A DNA stretch of 64,000 nucleotides from an uncultured Lactobacillus sp. (GCA_946487795.1 CAMLUN010000002.1:1-64000); one strand, 5' to 3'; shown: positions 27,676 through 36,679, counted from the stretch's first letter. The notes: generated from the letters alone by a model not told the origin. A program made the numbers and translations.

Positions 27676-29214
27676 TTATTCATAAGAGTGTCGTATTTTT
27701 TCAATTTGACGAGACCATTGACCCTTAAATTTTGGAATGTTTAACGGCTCATTAATAGCTGGATCATCTTTTGCCGCTTGAGTCAGCCCTTCTACTCCTC
27801 CAATATCATCTAAGATTCCATTTCCAAAACCGCTAACAATTTGGGGACTAGTATGAGCTGGAAGTCGTTTCGGCTTTACTTCCTCAAACTTAATTTTAAA
27901 GTTCCACATATCACCAAAGTCATATATTAGGTTATATTCATGGTCAAGATTACAATCGCCTACCCAACTTTGAGTAATATCTTTTGATTGACCAAAGCCA
28001 CTATCAAGAATCGGCAACTGATAGTGAGTATTTCCTTGATGCAGTTCAAATAAGTGGTGTCCGTCCGCGTTAAATGCTGCTAAAATTGCAAAGCACAACA
28101 TGTCCAGGCGCATATCACCGCTGACGGTAAATCGCCGCCACATTTTAGGATGATAATCACTTAGCTCAACATAAATAGTATATTGTTTATTAACATATTG
28201 GATTGCATGCTCGCGTTGATTTCTTACTTGCCGCTGCATATCACGAATTATACGTTGTAGGTGGTACATCCGCTGTTTAGAACCAAGATCTTTTAGCCCC
28301 TGACTAATTGCTTGAACAAACAAATCGTAGTCCTCACTAGAGAAAAGATCTTCTGCCCGTAAAAACTTTCCAAATTCGCGAAAGGCATCACTTTTAGAAT
28401 GAAAGCCGGTATCAGTCGGACGATCATTATGTAGTTTTTCATAGTTAATTAAATAGTGATAGACCAAGGTAATATCGTCAAGAACAGATTCACCGAGTGC
28501 CTCACAGTAGCCGATATAATCTGCAGCACAATCTAAATCTCGATCAACGATGCTCTCGCTCTTCCCACGACTTTCTAAATAATCTTGATAATCATCTAAA
28601 ATCTTTTCTCCGACCGCCGTTGCATTCATGATATCGTTAATTGAAAGTGAACGGTAAAGATAGCGACGGTTATGTTCATTAAGTTTAGGGTGAGTAGCCA
28701 CCTTAAAGTCCGTAACTGAATAGTCTTCAAAAATATCCATTACAACATATTCTTCATCCATTGTCTTATTGGTAATACGTGTCTGTTCCGCTAATTGAAG
28801 CGCAATTTCAGCATTGGTCGGGTCTTTTTCCCAATCAATAATTGAATTAGGCCCCATCATGAGGTTCTGATACATCTGCAATTGCTGTTGAGTTTCTGGC
28901 TGAATTTGGCGTGTAAATACTACTTTGCTAAATTGGGCGTCACGAATCATCCTAATTTTTGCATGAGGAATTGGCGAAACTTCTAATAAACTTAAGAATT
29001 CACGCTTAAATGCCGCAATAAAAGATCGTGAGTCATTAAAGCGTTGAGGATAGCGTACAATAATTGGCAACGACATTAAGTTATTCATAATAATCATGAA
29101 TTCACCAGTAACACGAATTGTCCAAACATTTGTCTCTAATAGATCAGATGGTGCAATCACCTGTGAATTAATATGCAAATGTTGGGCAAGTGAATTTTCC
29201 ACTGCAATAATCAC
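27676..29214 (-). CDS. Plasmid pRiA4b ORF-3 family protein
   Basis: The C-terminal ~180 residues (from YTIYVELSDYHPKMWRRFTV) are a PRiA4_ORF3 domain of unknown function with the YDFGDMW motif; the first ~330 residues are unassigned. I start it at GTG 29214 (512 residues) because AGGAGG stands 10 nt upstream and a promoter (TTGATA 29272-29277, 17 bp, TAAAAT 29249-29254) precedes it. The frame stays open for 67 more codons to 29415, but that part reads through the left end of the TnpB element and is very unlikely to be native protein. Confidence 0.8.
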   Translation of the reverse strand: MIIAVENSLAQHLHINSQVIAPSDLLETNVWTIRVTGEFMIIMNNLMSLPIIVRYPQRFNDSRSFIAAFKREFLSLLEVSPIPHAKIRMIRDAQFSKVVFTRQIQPETQQQLQMYQNLMMGPNSIIDWEKDPTNAEIALQLAEQTRITNKTMDEEYVVMDIFEDYSVTDFKVATHPKLNEHNRRYLYRSLSINDIMNATAVGEKILDDYQDYLESRGKSESIVDRDLDCAADYIGYCEALGESVLDDITLVYHYLINYEKLHNDRPTDTGFHSKSDAFREFGKFLRAEDLFSSEDYDLFVQAISQGLKDLGSKQRMYHLQRIIRDMQRQVRNQREHAIQYVNKQYTIYVELSDYHPKMWRRFTVSGDMRLDMLCFAILAAFNADGHHLFELHQGNTHYQLPILDSGFGQSKDITQSWVGDCNLDHEYNLIYDFGDMWNFKIKFEEVKPKRLPAHTSPQIVSGFGNGILDDIGGVEGLTQAAKDDPAINEPLNIPKFKGQWSRQIEKIRHSYE

Positions 29215-29248
29215 CCTATCAACCCCTCCTATAATTTTGCTTATATTA

Positions 29249-29277
29249 ATTTTATTTTGAAAAGCATTATTTATCAA
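29249..29277 (-). promoter_or_regulatory. Promoter of the pRiA4b ORF-3 family gene
   Basis: On the minus strand TTGATA and TAAAAT are separated by exactly 17 bp. The promoter lies between the TnpB element and the GTG start, so it survived the insertion. Confidence 0.7.
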
Positions 29278-29304
29278 CTTAATCAAACCATATTTACTGA
29301 AAAT

Positions 29305-30730
29305 TATAGGCAGAAAGCCTGTGACTTTAGTCATGGGATGAATGCCTTCCAAAGCAGCCATGAGACTGCTTTTTCTTACTAAAAAGTCTGTAAAATCTCG
29401 TTTTTGCCCCTGCAAATTTAGTAAAATTAAAGTATAAAGAAGGTGAAAACATGACCACAGTTTTGAAAGGGATCAAGCTTCGCTTGTATCCCAACAAGCA
29501 ACAACAAGCTCAACTATGTCAAATGTTTGGCAATGACCCCTTTGTTTGGAACCAGATGCTTGATATGGCAAAACAACGTTATCAAAACAATCCTAATAGC
29601 CAGTTTGTTGATCAATATGGCATGGATGTATTGTTGAAACCTTTGAAGCAGGAATATCCATTTCTAAAACGTAGTGATTCTACCAGTCTCCAAGTTGTTA
29701 ATCATAACTTATATCAGGCCTTTCAAAGATTATTTAAGCATCTGGGTGGTTACCCACGCTTTAAATCCAGACGGTCTGCTAAGCAGTCCTATACTGGTAA
29801 AAGCAAAATTCAAATAGTGGCGAACCGCTATTTGAATTTACCCAAAATTGGCTATATTAAAACCAGCAAAACTCGCCAGTTAACTCATTGTAAGATCAAA
29901 CGCTATACGGTTAGTTACGATCCGTCAGGTCGTTATTACCTGTCACTACAGGTTGAGACCACAGTACAGCCACTATCGAAGACTAGTCAACAGGTCGGCA
30001 TTGACGTTGGCGCAACTAATTTAGCCATTACTAATGACGGCCATAAGTATGCTAAATTTGACGCTGTCTGGTTAACTCAACAGGCGCAACATTGGCAGTC
30101 TAAGTATAGTCACCGCCGTCATCAAGCCACGGTGAGTGTCCGTCAATGGAACCATAACCATCAGGACGTCAAAGAGGAACTGAATGACTACCAGAACTGG
30201 CAACGAGCTCGAATTCAGAAAGCTCGCTATCAACGACGAGTCGCTGATCAGCGGCGCGATTACCTGCATAAGCTGACGATGGCATTGGTCACGCAATACG
30301 ATGTGATTGTCATTGAAGATTTGAAAGTCAAGAATCTGCAAAAGAATCATCATCTTGCCGCGGCCATTGCCAACGCTAGTTGGCATCAATTCCGTACCAT
30401 GCTGGGATACAAGTGTGACTGGTATGGTAAACAGCTCATTACTGTCAAGCCCAACTATACCAGTCAAATCTGTAGTCATTGTGACTACCATAGTGGGTCC
30501 AAACCGCTCGCAATTCGTGAATGGACGTGTCCAAAGTGTGAGGCCCATCACGATCGGGATATTAATGCGGCAGTTAATATTCTGCATAAAGGGTTAAAAG
30601 CCGTTGGCTAGGGACTAGCCGTGGTAAAAGAACGAAGTTCTGTAAGTTAGGTATTTGGAATACCAATGTAACAGCCTAAATACTACTTCGCGTTCCCAGA
30701 AACCGCCGACTTTAGTCGGTGTGTAGTTCA
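29305..30730 (+). mobile_element. IS200/IS605-type element carrying only tnpB (IS1341-like)
   Basis: A complete tnpB gene is flanked by subterminal hairpins that share the core GACTTTAGTC: left at 29322-29333, right at 30706-30719, with a right end near GTAGTTCA (30730). No tnpA (Y1 transposase) is present, so the element would need one in trans. Exact ends cannot be fixed by eye. It sits between the pRiA4b ORF-3 gene and the DUF2252 gene. Confidence 0.8.
29451..30611 (+). CDS. tnpB: TnpB, RNA-guided nuclease of IS200/IS605 type
   Basis: A full-length 386-residue TnpB. The RuvC residues Asp185 (GIDVGATN), Glu289 (IVIEDLK) and Asp370 (DRDINAAVN) are present, as is the zinc finger formed by Cys341, Cys344, Cys360 and Cys363. 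Characterised TnpBs cut DNA guided by an omega RNA from the element's right end and so keep the element in place. All key residues are intact here, so it should be active. Confidence 0.93.
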   Translation: MTTVLKGIKLRLYPNKQQQAQLCQMFGNDPFVWNQMLDMAKQRYQNNPNSQFVDQYGMDVLLKPLKQEYPFLKRSDSTSLQVVNHNLYQAFQRLFKHLGGYPRFKSRRSAKQSYTGKSKIQIVANRYLNLPKIGYIKTSKTRQLTHCKIKRYTVSYDPSGRYYLSLQVETTVQPLSKTSQQVGIDVGATNLAITNDGHKYAKFDAVWLTQQAQHWQSKYSHRRHQATVSVRQWNHNHQDVKEELNDYQNWQRARIQKARYQRRVADQRRDYLHKLTMALVTQYDVIVIEDLKVKNLQKNHHLAAAIANASWHQFRTMLGYKCDWYGKQLITVKPNYTSQICSHCDYHSGSKPLAIREWTCPKCEAHHDRDINAAVNILHKGLKAVG

Positions 30731-30735
30731 TAAAT
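30600..30735 (+). ncRNA. Candidate omega RNA (reRNA) scaffold at the right end of the TnpB element
   Basis: From the tnpB stop to the right end several hairpins can form: GGCTA/TAGCC around the stop codon, GAAC/GTTC, TTGG/CCAA inside a GTATTT/AAATAC stem, and the terminal CCGAC-TTTA-GTCGG hairpin. In known systems this region is the RNA scaffold, and the flanking DNA just past the right end supplies the guide. Boundaries are inferred. Confidence 0.55.
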
Positions 30736-30791
30736 AAAATAGAAGATTTAAAATAAGACATAAGTATTGTCTCTGAAAGGATGCGCAACTT

Positions 30792-32189
30792 TTGATCAAT
30801 CAAAATCTCGATATCTTTGACTTACGAAAAATTCAAATCAATAAAACTAAAGCTGAATTGGAAAATAATGGTAAGCGGCAGCAAAAAGAAGTCTCTAGTG
30901 ACATGTTAGGAACCTTCATGCCAGTTGATCGCGACCCCGTCAAGATAATCCAGATCACTGAAGCTAACATGATCCCCGAGTTGCTTCCATTGCGCCACCA
31001 AAGAATGCTTGCCAGTCGCTTTTCATTTTTCCGCGGCACTGCTGAATTAATGGAACATGACCTTAAACGACAAGCCCAAAGCAATCTTCCCATAATTATC
31101 TGTGGGGATGCTCATGTAAACAATTTTGGCTTTTACGCCTCCCCTGAACGCAAGCTTCTCTTTGGCCTTAATGACTTTGATGAAGCCCGAATCGGAAATT
31201 GGGAAAGTGATTTAAAACGGTTATTAGTTAGTGCTGAACTAGCGGGCGAAGAGAACGGTTTTGATCGCAATGACCTTTACCACCTCCTTCAATTAACGAC
31301 TAAGACCTACCGCCATACTATCAAAAGCGCCAATAAGATGAGCCTTTCCCAACTGTTTTATTTTTCATTTGCCTATGAAGACATGGGGAAAGCGATTGAG
31401 TCTTTTGGGGATGTTTCAACACAGATGCAAATAGTCCTTAATAATGTTCTGAAAAAAAGCCAGCGTAGTAATTCAGAAGAAATAATTCAAAAAATGGCAA
31501 CTATCAATAATCAAGGGCACCTTGTTTTTCGGGATAACCCACCACGTGCACGCCATCTTAGCGCCGTGCGTTATCAACAGATTGTTAAAGGATACAATAA
31601 ATATCGCGAAAATGTTCGTCAAGATGTTCGGGTTCTTCTCGCAAACTTTCACATTTCCGATATTATCCGCTATAGTGTCGGGGTTGGCAGTTTTGGAACA
31701 CGATGTTTCTTAATCATGCTTACTGGCAATGATAATAGTCATATTGTTTTACAAGTTAAAGAAGCTATGCCATTGCGTTATAATTTACTTTCCCTCCCCG
31801 TACAACAAGCAATTAGAAATGGGGGAATCGCTGGTCAAAGAATTGTAACAGCACAACGGGTTCTCCAATCCTCATCCGATCGTTTTTTAGGAAGTACAAC
31901 TTTTGGTGGCCGTAGTTATTACATTCGACAGTTCCGGGATATGAAAGAATCAATTAATGTTAATAAACTTGACTTTGAAAGTTTTCAATTCTACTGCCAG
32001 ACGTGCGCTTATTTGCTAGCGATGGCTCATTTTCAAAGCCCCACCGCACCAATGATACGTGGTTATTTAAAGCATCAGAAGATATTAGATACTCTTTTAC
32101 CAAATTGGGCTTTAAAGTATGTCGATCAAGTCACAGCAGACTATGGACAATTCAAATTGGCAATCGCTAAAGGAAAATTAATAAATTAA
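30792..32189 (+). CDS. DUF2252 family protein
   Basis: The 465-residue protein matches DUF2252, with CGDAHVNNFG and the LNDFDEA segment, which recall kinase-like catalytic loops; function is unknown. The only reasonable early start is TTG at 30792, with AAAGGATG about 11 nt upstream; the ATG at 30781 stops after four codons. It lies 60 bp from the right end of the TnpB element, so its native promoter may have been moved away. Confidence 0.75.
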   Translation: MINQNLDIFDLRKIQINKTKAELENNGKRQQKEVSSDMLGTFMPVDRDPVKIIQITEANMIPELLPLRHQRMLASRFSFFRGTAELMEHDLKRQAQSNLPIIICGDAHVNNFGFYASPERKLLFGLNDFDEARIGNWESDLKRLLVSAELAGEENGFDRNDLYHLLQLTTKTYRHTIKSANKMSLSQLFYFSFAYEDMGKAIESFGDVSTQMQIVLNNVLKKSQRSNSEEIIQKMATINNQGHLVFRDNPPRARHLSAVRYQQIVKGYNKYRENVRQDVRVLLANFHISDIIRYSVGVGSFGTRCFLIMLTGNDNSHIVLQVKEAMPLRYNLLSLPVQQAIRNGGIAGQRIVTAQRVLQSSSDRFLGSTTFGGRSYYIRQFRDMKESINVNKLDFESFQFYCQTCAYLLAMAHFQSPTAPMIRGYLKHQKILDTLLPNWALKYVDQVTADYGQFKLAIAKGKLIN

Positions 32190-32200
32190 CTATAATTAAA

Positions 32201-32236
32201 AAGGGCTTGCATTCATCGTTTTGCAAGTCCTTCTTT
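32201..32236. terminator. Bidirectional terminator after the DUF2252 gene
   Basis: An 11-bp stem with one G-T pair (32201-32211 with 32222-32232), with A/T flanks, between convergent genes. Confidence 0.8.
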
Positions 32237-32240
32237 AATA

Positions 32241-32414
32241 CTATTTTTCAGACTTTTTTCGCTGATCACTTCCATAACGGTCTTGTTCCTTGATTACACT
32301 ACTTTTACGGCGATGCTTATTAATAAAATCTTGCTCAGCAGCGAAAATCATTAAAAAGTCGATAAAATTTTTACTAAAATTCTTTTTAAATTTGTTCCAT
32401 CTATTTTTGGTCAT
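32241..32414 (-). CDS. Small basic hypothetical protein (57 aa)
   Basis: The frame encodes MTKNRWNKFKKNFSKNF followed by a short hydrophobic stretch (IDFLMIFAA) and a very basic tail. I choose the ATG at 32414 with GAGG 8 nt upstream; an in-frame ATG nine codons earlier lacks a good ribosome site. It ends at a terminator shared with DUF2252. I do not recognise a family. Support comes from the ribosome site and from being flanked by a terminator. Confidence 0.5.
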   Translation of the reverse strand: MTKNRWNKFKKNFSKNFIDFLMIFAAEQDFINKHRRKSSVIKEQDRYGSDQRKKSEK

Positions 32415-32476
32415 TTTATATACCTCATAAATATCATTCATCTTTACTTTTATTCATTCTAGCATATCTATTTTTG

Positions 32477-32540
32477 TGCAAACGATTGCGTAATTTTAAA
32501 ATAAAATTGTGGTAAAATAGAATTTGTAAAAGCGCTTACT
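32477..32540 (+). promoter_or_regulatory. galM promoter with two cre-like (CcpA) sites
   Basis: TGCAAACGATTGCG (32477-32490) matches the CcpA consensus TGNAANCGNWWNCA at all but one base. A second, weaker site with the AAAGCGCTT core lies at 32527-32540, between an extended -10 (TGGTAAAAT, ending 32518) and the ribosome site. This suggests catabolite repression. Confidence 0.6.
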
Positions 32541-32558
32541 TCAAGGAGGAAATATTTT

Positions 32559-33596
32559 ATGGAAATATCTAAAGTACCATTTGGAACCTACAAAGGCGAT
32601 CCAGTAACAAAATACATTTTAACGAACGATAATGGTGTTCAAGTAGGAATTCTTGATTTTGCCGGTTTACTTCAATCTTTTAAAGTTCCAACAAAAGATG
32701 GTGGTAAGGCCGATATGATTTTGACCTCTGAAAACCTCGACGAATTTACTAATAATGGCTTTTGTACTAATCGCTTAATCGGCCGGGTTGCTGGACGAAT
32801 TGCAGATGGTAAGTTCAGTATTAACGGTAACGATTACCAAATCGAACAAAACGAAGGTAAAAATGCTCTTCATGGTGGAACTAATGGTTTTTACAGTCAC
32901 ATTTGGCATGTTGATAGCACGAAAGCAACTGATGATTCTGTTTCCATCACTCTTAGTTTAACCTTAAGTCCTGAAGTTGATACATACCCTGGTAAGATGC
33001 ATGTTACTGCAACCTACACTTTAACTAATGACGACTTTCTTTCACTTAAGATGGCGGCTACTACTGATGCAGATACGTTGTTCAATCCTACCAACCACAC
33101 TTACTGGAATATGGCAGCAGCAAATGTTCCAACGGTTGATCAATTAAAGCTTTATGTCAACTCCGAAAATCACTTAGCTGTTGACGACGGCAAGATTCCA
33201 ACTGGTGAAAAGATCGCTAACGAAGGAACTCCATTTGACTTTAGTACCCCAACTACAATGGGCGATGCACTAGAAAAAATGAGTTCAACTAAGGAAAACG
33301 GTTTTGACGATATTTGGGAAGTTACTCCTAGTCTCACAAAGCCAGTTGCCACACTTGAAGATCCAGAAAGCGGCCGAAAGATGAGTCTTTACTCCGATCG
33401 TAACGGATTAGTTATGTATACGATGAACTCAGATGATGCAGCGGTTTACAATCACGGACAAGTTCATCCCCACCTTGGATTAGCAATGGAAGCGCAAAAT
33501 CTTTCGGATGCACCTCATCACCCAGAATTTGGCGATATTACTTTACATCCGGGCGAAGAAAAAGCATACACCATTAAATGGCACGTTGAATACTAA
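32559..33596 (+). CDS. galM: Aldose 1-epimerase (mutarotase)
   Basis: The 345-residue protein has the mutarotase pattern: NRLIGRVAGRIADGKF, the catalytic-His region LHGGTNGF, NPTNHTYWN and a C-terminal AMEAQNLSDAPHHPEF with the catalytic Glu. It interconverts alpha and beta anomers of galactose or glucose. AAGGAGG precedes the ATG. It is monocistronic between terminators. Confidence 0.93.
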   Translation: MEISKVPFGTYKGDPVTKYILTNDNGVQVGILDFAGLLQSFKVPTKDGGKADMILTSENLDEFTNNGFCTNRLIGRVAGRIADGKFSINGNDYQIEQNEGKNALHGGTNGFYSHIWHVDSTKATDDSVSITLSLTLSPEVDTYPGKMHVTATYTLTNDDFLSLKMAATTDADTLFNPTNHTYWNMAAANVPTVDQLKLYVNSENHLAVDDGKIPTGEKIANEGTPFDFSTPTTMGDALEKMSSTKENGFDDIWEVTPSLTKPVATLEDPESGRKMSLYSDRNGLVMYTMNSDDAAVYNHGQVHPHLGLAMEAQNLSDAPHHPEFGDITLHPGEEKAYTIKWHVEY

Positions 33597-33622
33597 TTAA
33601 ATTACCAAGTGAAATGCACTAA

Positions 33623-33655
33623 AAAAAGAGATCGACAATTTGCCGATCTCTTTTT
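33623..33655. terminator. Bidirectional terminator after galM
   Basis: A 12-bp perfect stem (33623-33634 with 33644-33655) with A/T flanks, between convergent genes. Confidence 0.9.
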
Positions 33656-33674
33656 ATGTGTTAGGAATTATAAA

Positions 33675-34115
33675 TTAGTCTTTGTCATCTGGGTTATACT
33701 TCCCAGCCTTTTGAAGGATTTCCTTTGCCTTTTCAAGGTAGTGGTGTTCTGCACGGAATGCCTTGATCTTGCCACCTTCATCATCGGTAAGAGCTGCTAG
33801 CTTTTCATCAAGTTCCTTAAATTCCTTGTTAAGGTCCTTAATAACGCCTTCTTCATCTTCCATGTAAACATAGTGATTTTCTGCTGGATCTTTACGACCT
33901 TCACCAGCACGTTCTTCAAGCTTTACTGAGTCCTTATCTACTTTCCAAGCATGCTTAAGGATTGACTTAATATCCTTAATTGTTTCGTGTTGAGCAGTAC
34001 GGTGCTTCTCATTGTCAACACTATCTTCAATCTTTGTTAAGTGTCCTTCAGCATCTGCAATCTTCTTTGCAATACGATCCAAAGCCTTAAGTTGACGTTT
34101 TGCGTAATCAGCCAT
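33675..34115 (-). CDS. Hypothetical coiled-coil protein (146 aa)
   Basis: The protein is highly charged (many Lys, Glu, Asp), with no membrane segment or signal, and has long heptad-like helices at both ends (residues 1-60 and 85-135). I do not recognise the family. The ribosome site AGGAGG is well placed, and upstream lies a 28-bp perfect palindrome (34167-34194) that may be its operator. Confidence 0.75.
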   Translation of the reverse strand: MADYAKRQLKALDRIAKKIADAEGHLTKIEDSVDNEKHRTAQHETIKDIKSILKHAWKVDKDSVKLEERAGEGRKDPAENHYVYMEDEEGVIKDLNKEFKELDEKLAALTDDEGGKIKAFRAEHHYLEKAKEILQKAGKYNPDDKD

Positions 34116-34166
34116 AAATAATTACCTCCTAATATAATAGCTATAATTCCTAATTCACTTTTATTA

Positions 34167-34194
34167 TATTTTTATAATTTAAATTATAAAAATA
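34167..34194. promoter_or_regulatory. 28-bp perfect AT palindrome
   Basis: The two arms of 14 bases are exact reverse complements around 34180/34181 and contain TTATAAT/ATTATAA. It lies 50-80 bp upstream of the coiled-coil protein gene and may be an operator overlapping its -10. Confidence 0.5.
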
Positions 34195-34245
34195 ATGCGT
34201 CTTAAAATTATAGTTAATTTTATTCTGAGGTAATTTCAGCGCTTA

Positions 34246-34294
34246 AATAAATAGATGATTGATAGAAATTCTCCTATTCAATCATCTATTTATT
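34246..34294. terminator. Terminator of the DD-carboxypeptidase gene
   Basis: A 17-bp perfect stem (34246-34262 with 34278-34294) overlaps the stop codon. Confidence 0.75.
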
Positions 34295-35537
34295 AAAACA
34301 TCGACTTTTTAGCAACGCTTTGGCTTGTACTTACTGGAATATTAAAATCAGGCAACCCTGGAATATGCAACTCAATTGAGCCAACTTGTTGATTTTTCTT
34401 TAGCGGCGCAGTTAGTTGTTTTTGATCATCTCCCTGCACTCGTAATGTTGGTTTAGTTGCTTGTAATTTTATATTCTTTGGAAGCCAAACGGTAGTCTTC
34501 TTTGTTAGCTTAATATTAGCCTTATTTTTATTTTTACCATTCTTTACTTTTACACTAGTAAGCTTGGCCGAAAGATCACTTACTTTTTTGATTTCAACCG
34601 GCTGGTACTCATCGATTAACTTATTATAAAAGTCTTGCTGCATCTTTGACTGATCATTCCATTCCCCTTTTGTATGTAAGGCAACTAAAATAATCCGGCG
34701 TCCTGCAAAGGTTCCTGTTGACACAATACATTTACCCGCACGATCAGTATTTCCAGTCTTTAAGCCGTCAATTTCCCCATCCTTAGGAGCGAAACCGTTT
34801 TGCGGCAAAAGAGCATTCACATTTGTCATTAAATATTGTTGGTCTTTAGTTACATCAAAGTTAGCAAATTTTTGTTTTGTAATGTCGAGAGTTTCAGGAT
34901 AGTTTTCAACAAGATACTTTGAGATAAGCGCAACATCTTTAGCAGATAGTAAGTTTTCGGCATCTTTATCTACACCCTTAAGTTTGTGTTTTCCTAAGTC
35001 CCCGTTAGGCAACCCGATCATATTGTAGATTTTTATATCTGTAACTCCAGCTTTTTTCGCAAATGCCATCATCTTTTTATTAAAGGCTTCTGTACTGCCC
35101 GCATCAGCTAATGCCAATGCTTCTGTACTTCCATCAGCAGATACGAGCATCATCGAATCAACTAACTGACGGACTGTGTATTCTTCCCCATTCATTAATG
35201 GGACATTTGAAAAGTGCCAATCATCCGCCATCTTGGCAACTGCTGGTGTAATCTTAATCTTTTGATCCCATTTTAAATGATGGTTTCGAATATCTTGTAA
35301 AATTACTCCTAAAGTTAAGATTTTAATTACAGATGCAATTGGATAGCGTTTAGTTGCATTTTTTTGGTATAGAACCTGGCCACTTTCTGCATCAATCGCA
35401 TAAGCTGCTCGTGCATCCATCTGAAAAGCCGCAGTATCAGCATGAACTTTTGCGAACATCCCCAAGCCATTTAAACAGATACTAATTATTGCCGTCATTA
35501 ATAATAATTTGGCAAAAAAAGATTTAACTTTTTTCAT
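34293..35537 (-). CDS. dacA: D-alanyl-D-alanine carboxypeptidase (PBP5/DacA type)
   Basis: A signal peptide (residues 1-33, ending VHA) precedes a serine DD-peptidase domain with the SxxK motif at Ser69-Val-Ile-Lys72 and KTG in DGLKTGNTDRAG. The second motif reads SAD rather than the usual SGN. A C-terminal beta-rich PBP5 domain follows; no clear C-terminal amphipathic anchor is visible. It trims the terminal D-Ala of peptidoglycan stems at the outer membrane face. It is divergent from another penicillin-interacting protein gene. Confidence 0.9.
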   Translation of the reverse strand: MKKVKSFFAKLLLMTAIISICLNGLGMFAKVHADTAAFQMDARAAYAIDAESGQVLYQKNATKRYPIASVIKILTLGVILQDIRNHHLKWDQKIKITPAVAKMADDWHFSNVPLMNGEEYTVRQLVDSMMLVSADGSTEALALADAGSTEAFNKKMMAFAKKAGVTDIKIYNMIGLPNGDLGKHKLKGVDKDAENLLSAKDVALISKYLVENYPETLDITKQKFANFDVTKDQQYLMTNVNALLPQNGFAPKDGEIDGLKTGNTDRAGKCIVSTGTFAGRRIILVALHTKGEWNDQSKMQQDFYNKLIDEYQPVEIKKVSDLSAKLTSVKVKNGKNKNKANIKLTKKTTVWLPKNIKLQATKPTLRVQGDDQKQLTAPLKKNQQVGSIELHIPGLPDFNIPVSTSQSVAKKSMF

Positions 35538-35730
35538 TATAACAATTTCTCTCCTTTACACATCTAACTATCATATCCTATTCTGTCTAAAAAAGGTGTA
35601 ACGATTTGGTAACAATTCAAATGAAATCCTTATTTTTCATTAAATTAAGAAGTTGCACCTTTTAACTTTCAAAAATTATCTGTATTATTAATAAGTATGC
35701 TAATTTTAATCAGAAAGGGTCGGTTAAAAA

Positions 35731-36528
35731 ATGCAAAGATCGCAACGTCATAGTCGTAAACCGCGCAGGCTTATCTTAATTATTATTGCTATTCTGCTTA
35801 TTATTATGGGTGTTCGGCACTTCAGCTCGACAAGTGCCCGCCTAAAATCCGCATGGAATAAAATCATCTTCACTTCCAATAATAATGTCAGTATTGCGGT
35901 ATATTCACCAAAGACCCACCAAATTTATACTTCTAGTAATGCACCCCAGCATAAGTTTCGAACTGCTAGTACAGTAAAGGTTAGTATTTTAGCAGGGATT
36001 CTTGCTAAACAACAAAGTCCCCTTACAAGCCATCAAAAATCACTTGCCACTAAAATGATTGAGCAGAGTGACAATGATTCAACTAGCGAATTATTTGAAG
36101 ATTATCTTGGCGGAAAAAACGGTCTCCAACAAACTTTTGAAAAATTTGGCATGACCCAATCTCAGGCTAATAGCAGTTGGGGATTAACTGTTACTACTCC
36201 AAAAGATCAAGTTAAACTATTAAATAATATTTTCTATAAGTCTAAAGTTTTATCTGATGACGAAAGAAGTGAAATTCGTGATTTAATGGGTAATGTTGAA
36301 AGTGACCAAGCCTGGGGGATCTCAGCAAGTAGCGATAATTTTGCATTAAAAAATGGTTGGCTAAATTACGGTAAAGATGAATGGATCGTCAATAGTATTG
36401 GCTACGTAAAAAATAGCAACGGAAAAGACTACACAATTGCAGTTTATACTGATAAAAATCAATCAATGGCCGCGGGACAACAAGTAATTGAACAACTTGC
36501 TCGTGTAACAAAGCCAATATTAGACTAA
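35731..36528 (+). CDS. Membrane-anchored class A beta-lactamase-fold serine hydrolase
   Basis: A basic N terminus and one membrane segment (about residues 13-28) precede an extracytoplasmic domain with Ser80-Thr-Val-Lys83 (SxxK), Ser113-Asp-Asn115 (SDN) and LKNGW as the third motif. The fold is that of class A beta-lactamases and related peptidases; many lactobacillus members are not antibiotic resistance genes. At 265 residues it has little beyond the catalytic domain. Confidence 0.85.
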   Translation: MQRSQRHSRKPRRLILIIIAILLIIMGVRHFSSTSARLKSAWNKIIFTSNNNVSIAVYSPKTHQIYTSSNAPQHKFRTASTVKVSILAGILAKQQSPLTSHQKSLATKMIEQSDNDSTSELFEDYLGGKNGLQQTFEKFGMTQSQANSSWGLTVTTPKDQVKLLNNIFYKSKVLSDDERSEIRDLMGNVESDQAWGISASSDNFALKNGWLNYGKDEWIVNSIGYVKNSNGKDYTIAVYTDKNQSMAAGQQVIEQLARVTKPILD

Positions 36529-36549
36529 ATTGAAATGATAAACAAAATA

Positions 36550-36590
36550 GGGGCTGGAAGAAAACTTCAAATTTTCTTCCAGCCCCATTT
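36550..36590 (+). terminator. Terminator after the beta-lactamase-fold gene
   Basis: A 15-bp perfect stem (36550-36564 with 36572-36586), then T-rich sequence. Confidence 0.9.
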
Positions 36591-36592
36591 TT

Positions 36593-36644
36593 ATAGGTAG
36601 TTTATTGAGAGAGATAAAGCGTTTTGGAAAGGAATACTACCTAT
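36593..36644 (-). terminator. Possible terminator of the sucrose phosphorylase operon
   Basis: 9-bp inverted arms (36593-36601 and 36636-36644) with a large loop, followed on the minus strand by T-rich sequence. The 11-mer TTGAGAGAGAT occurs in the loop and again next to it. Confidence 0.45.
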
Positions 36645-36679
36645 TTTGTTTTGAGAGAGATTACTAATTAATTTGATGA

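Noticed and set aside
30072..30587. 171-codon frame antisense to tnpB
   Set aside because: It is a shadow of the tnpB reading frame with no recognisable domain or ribosome site.
29000..30800. CRISPR array near tnpB
   Set aside because: No regularly spaced direct repeats; the hairpins belong to the IS200/IS605 element ends.
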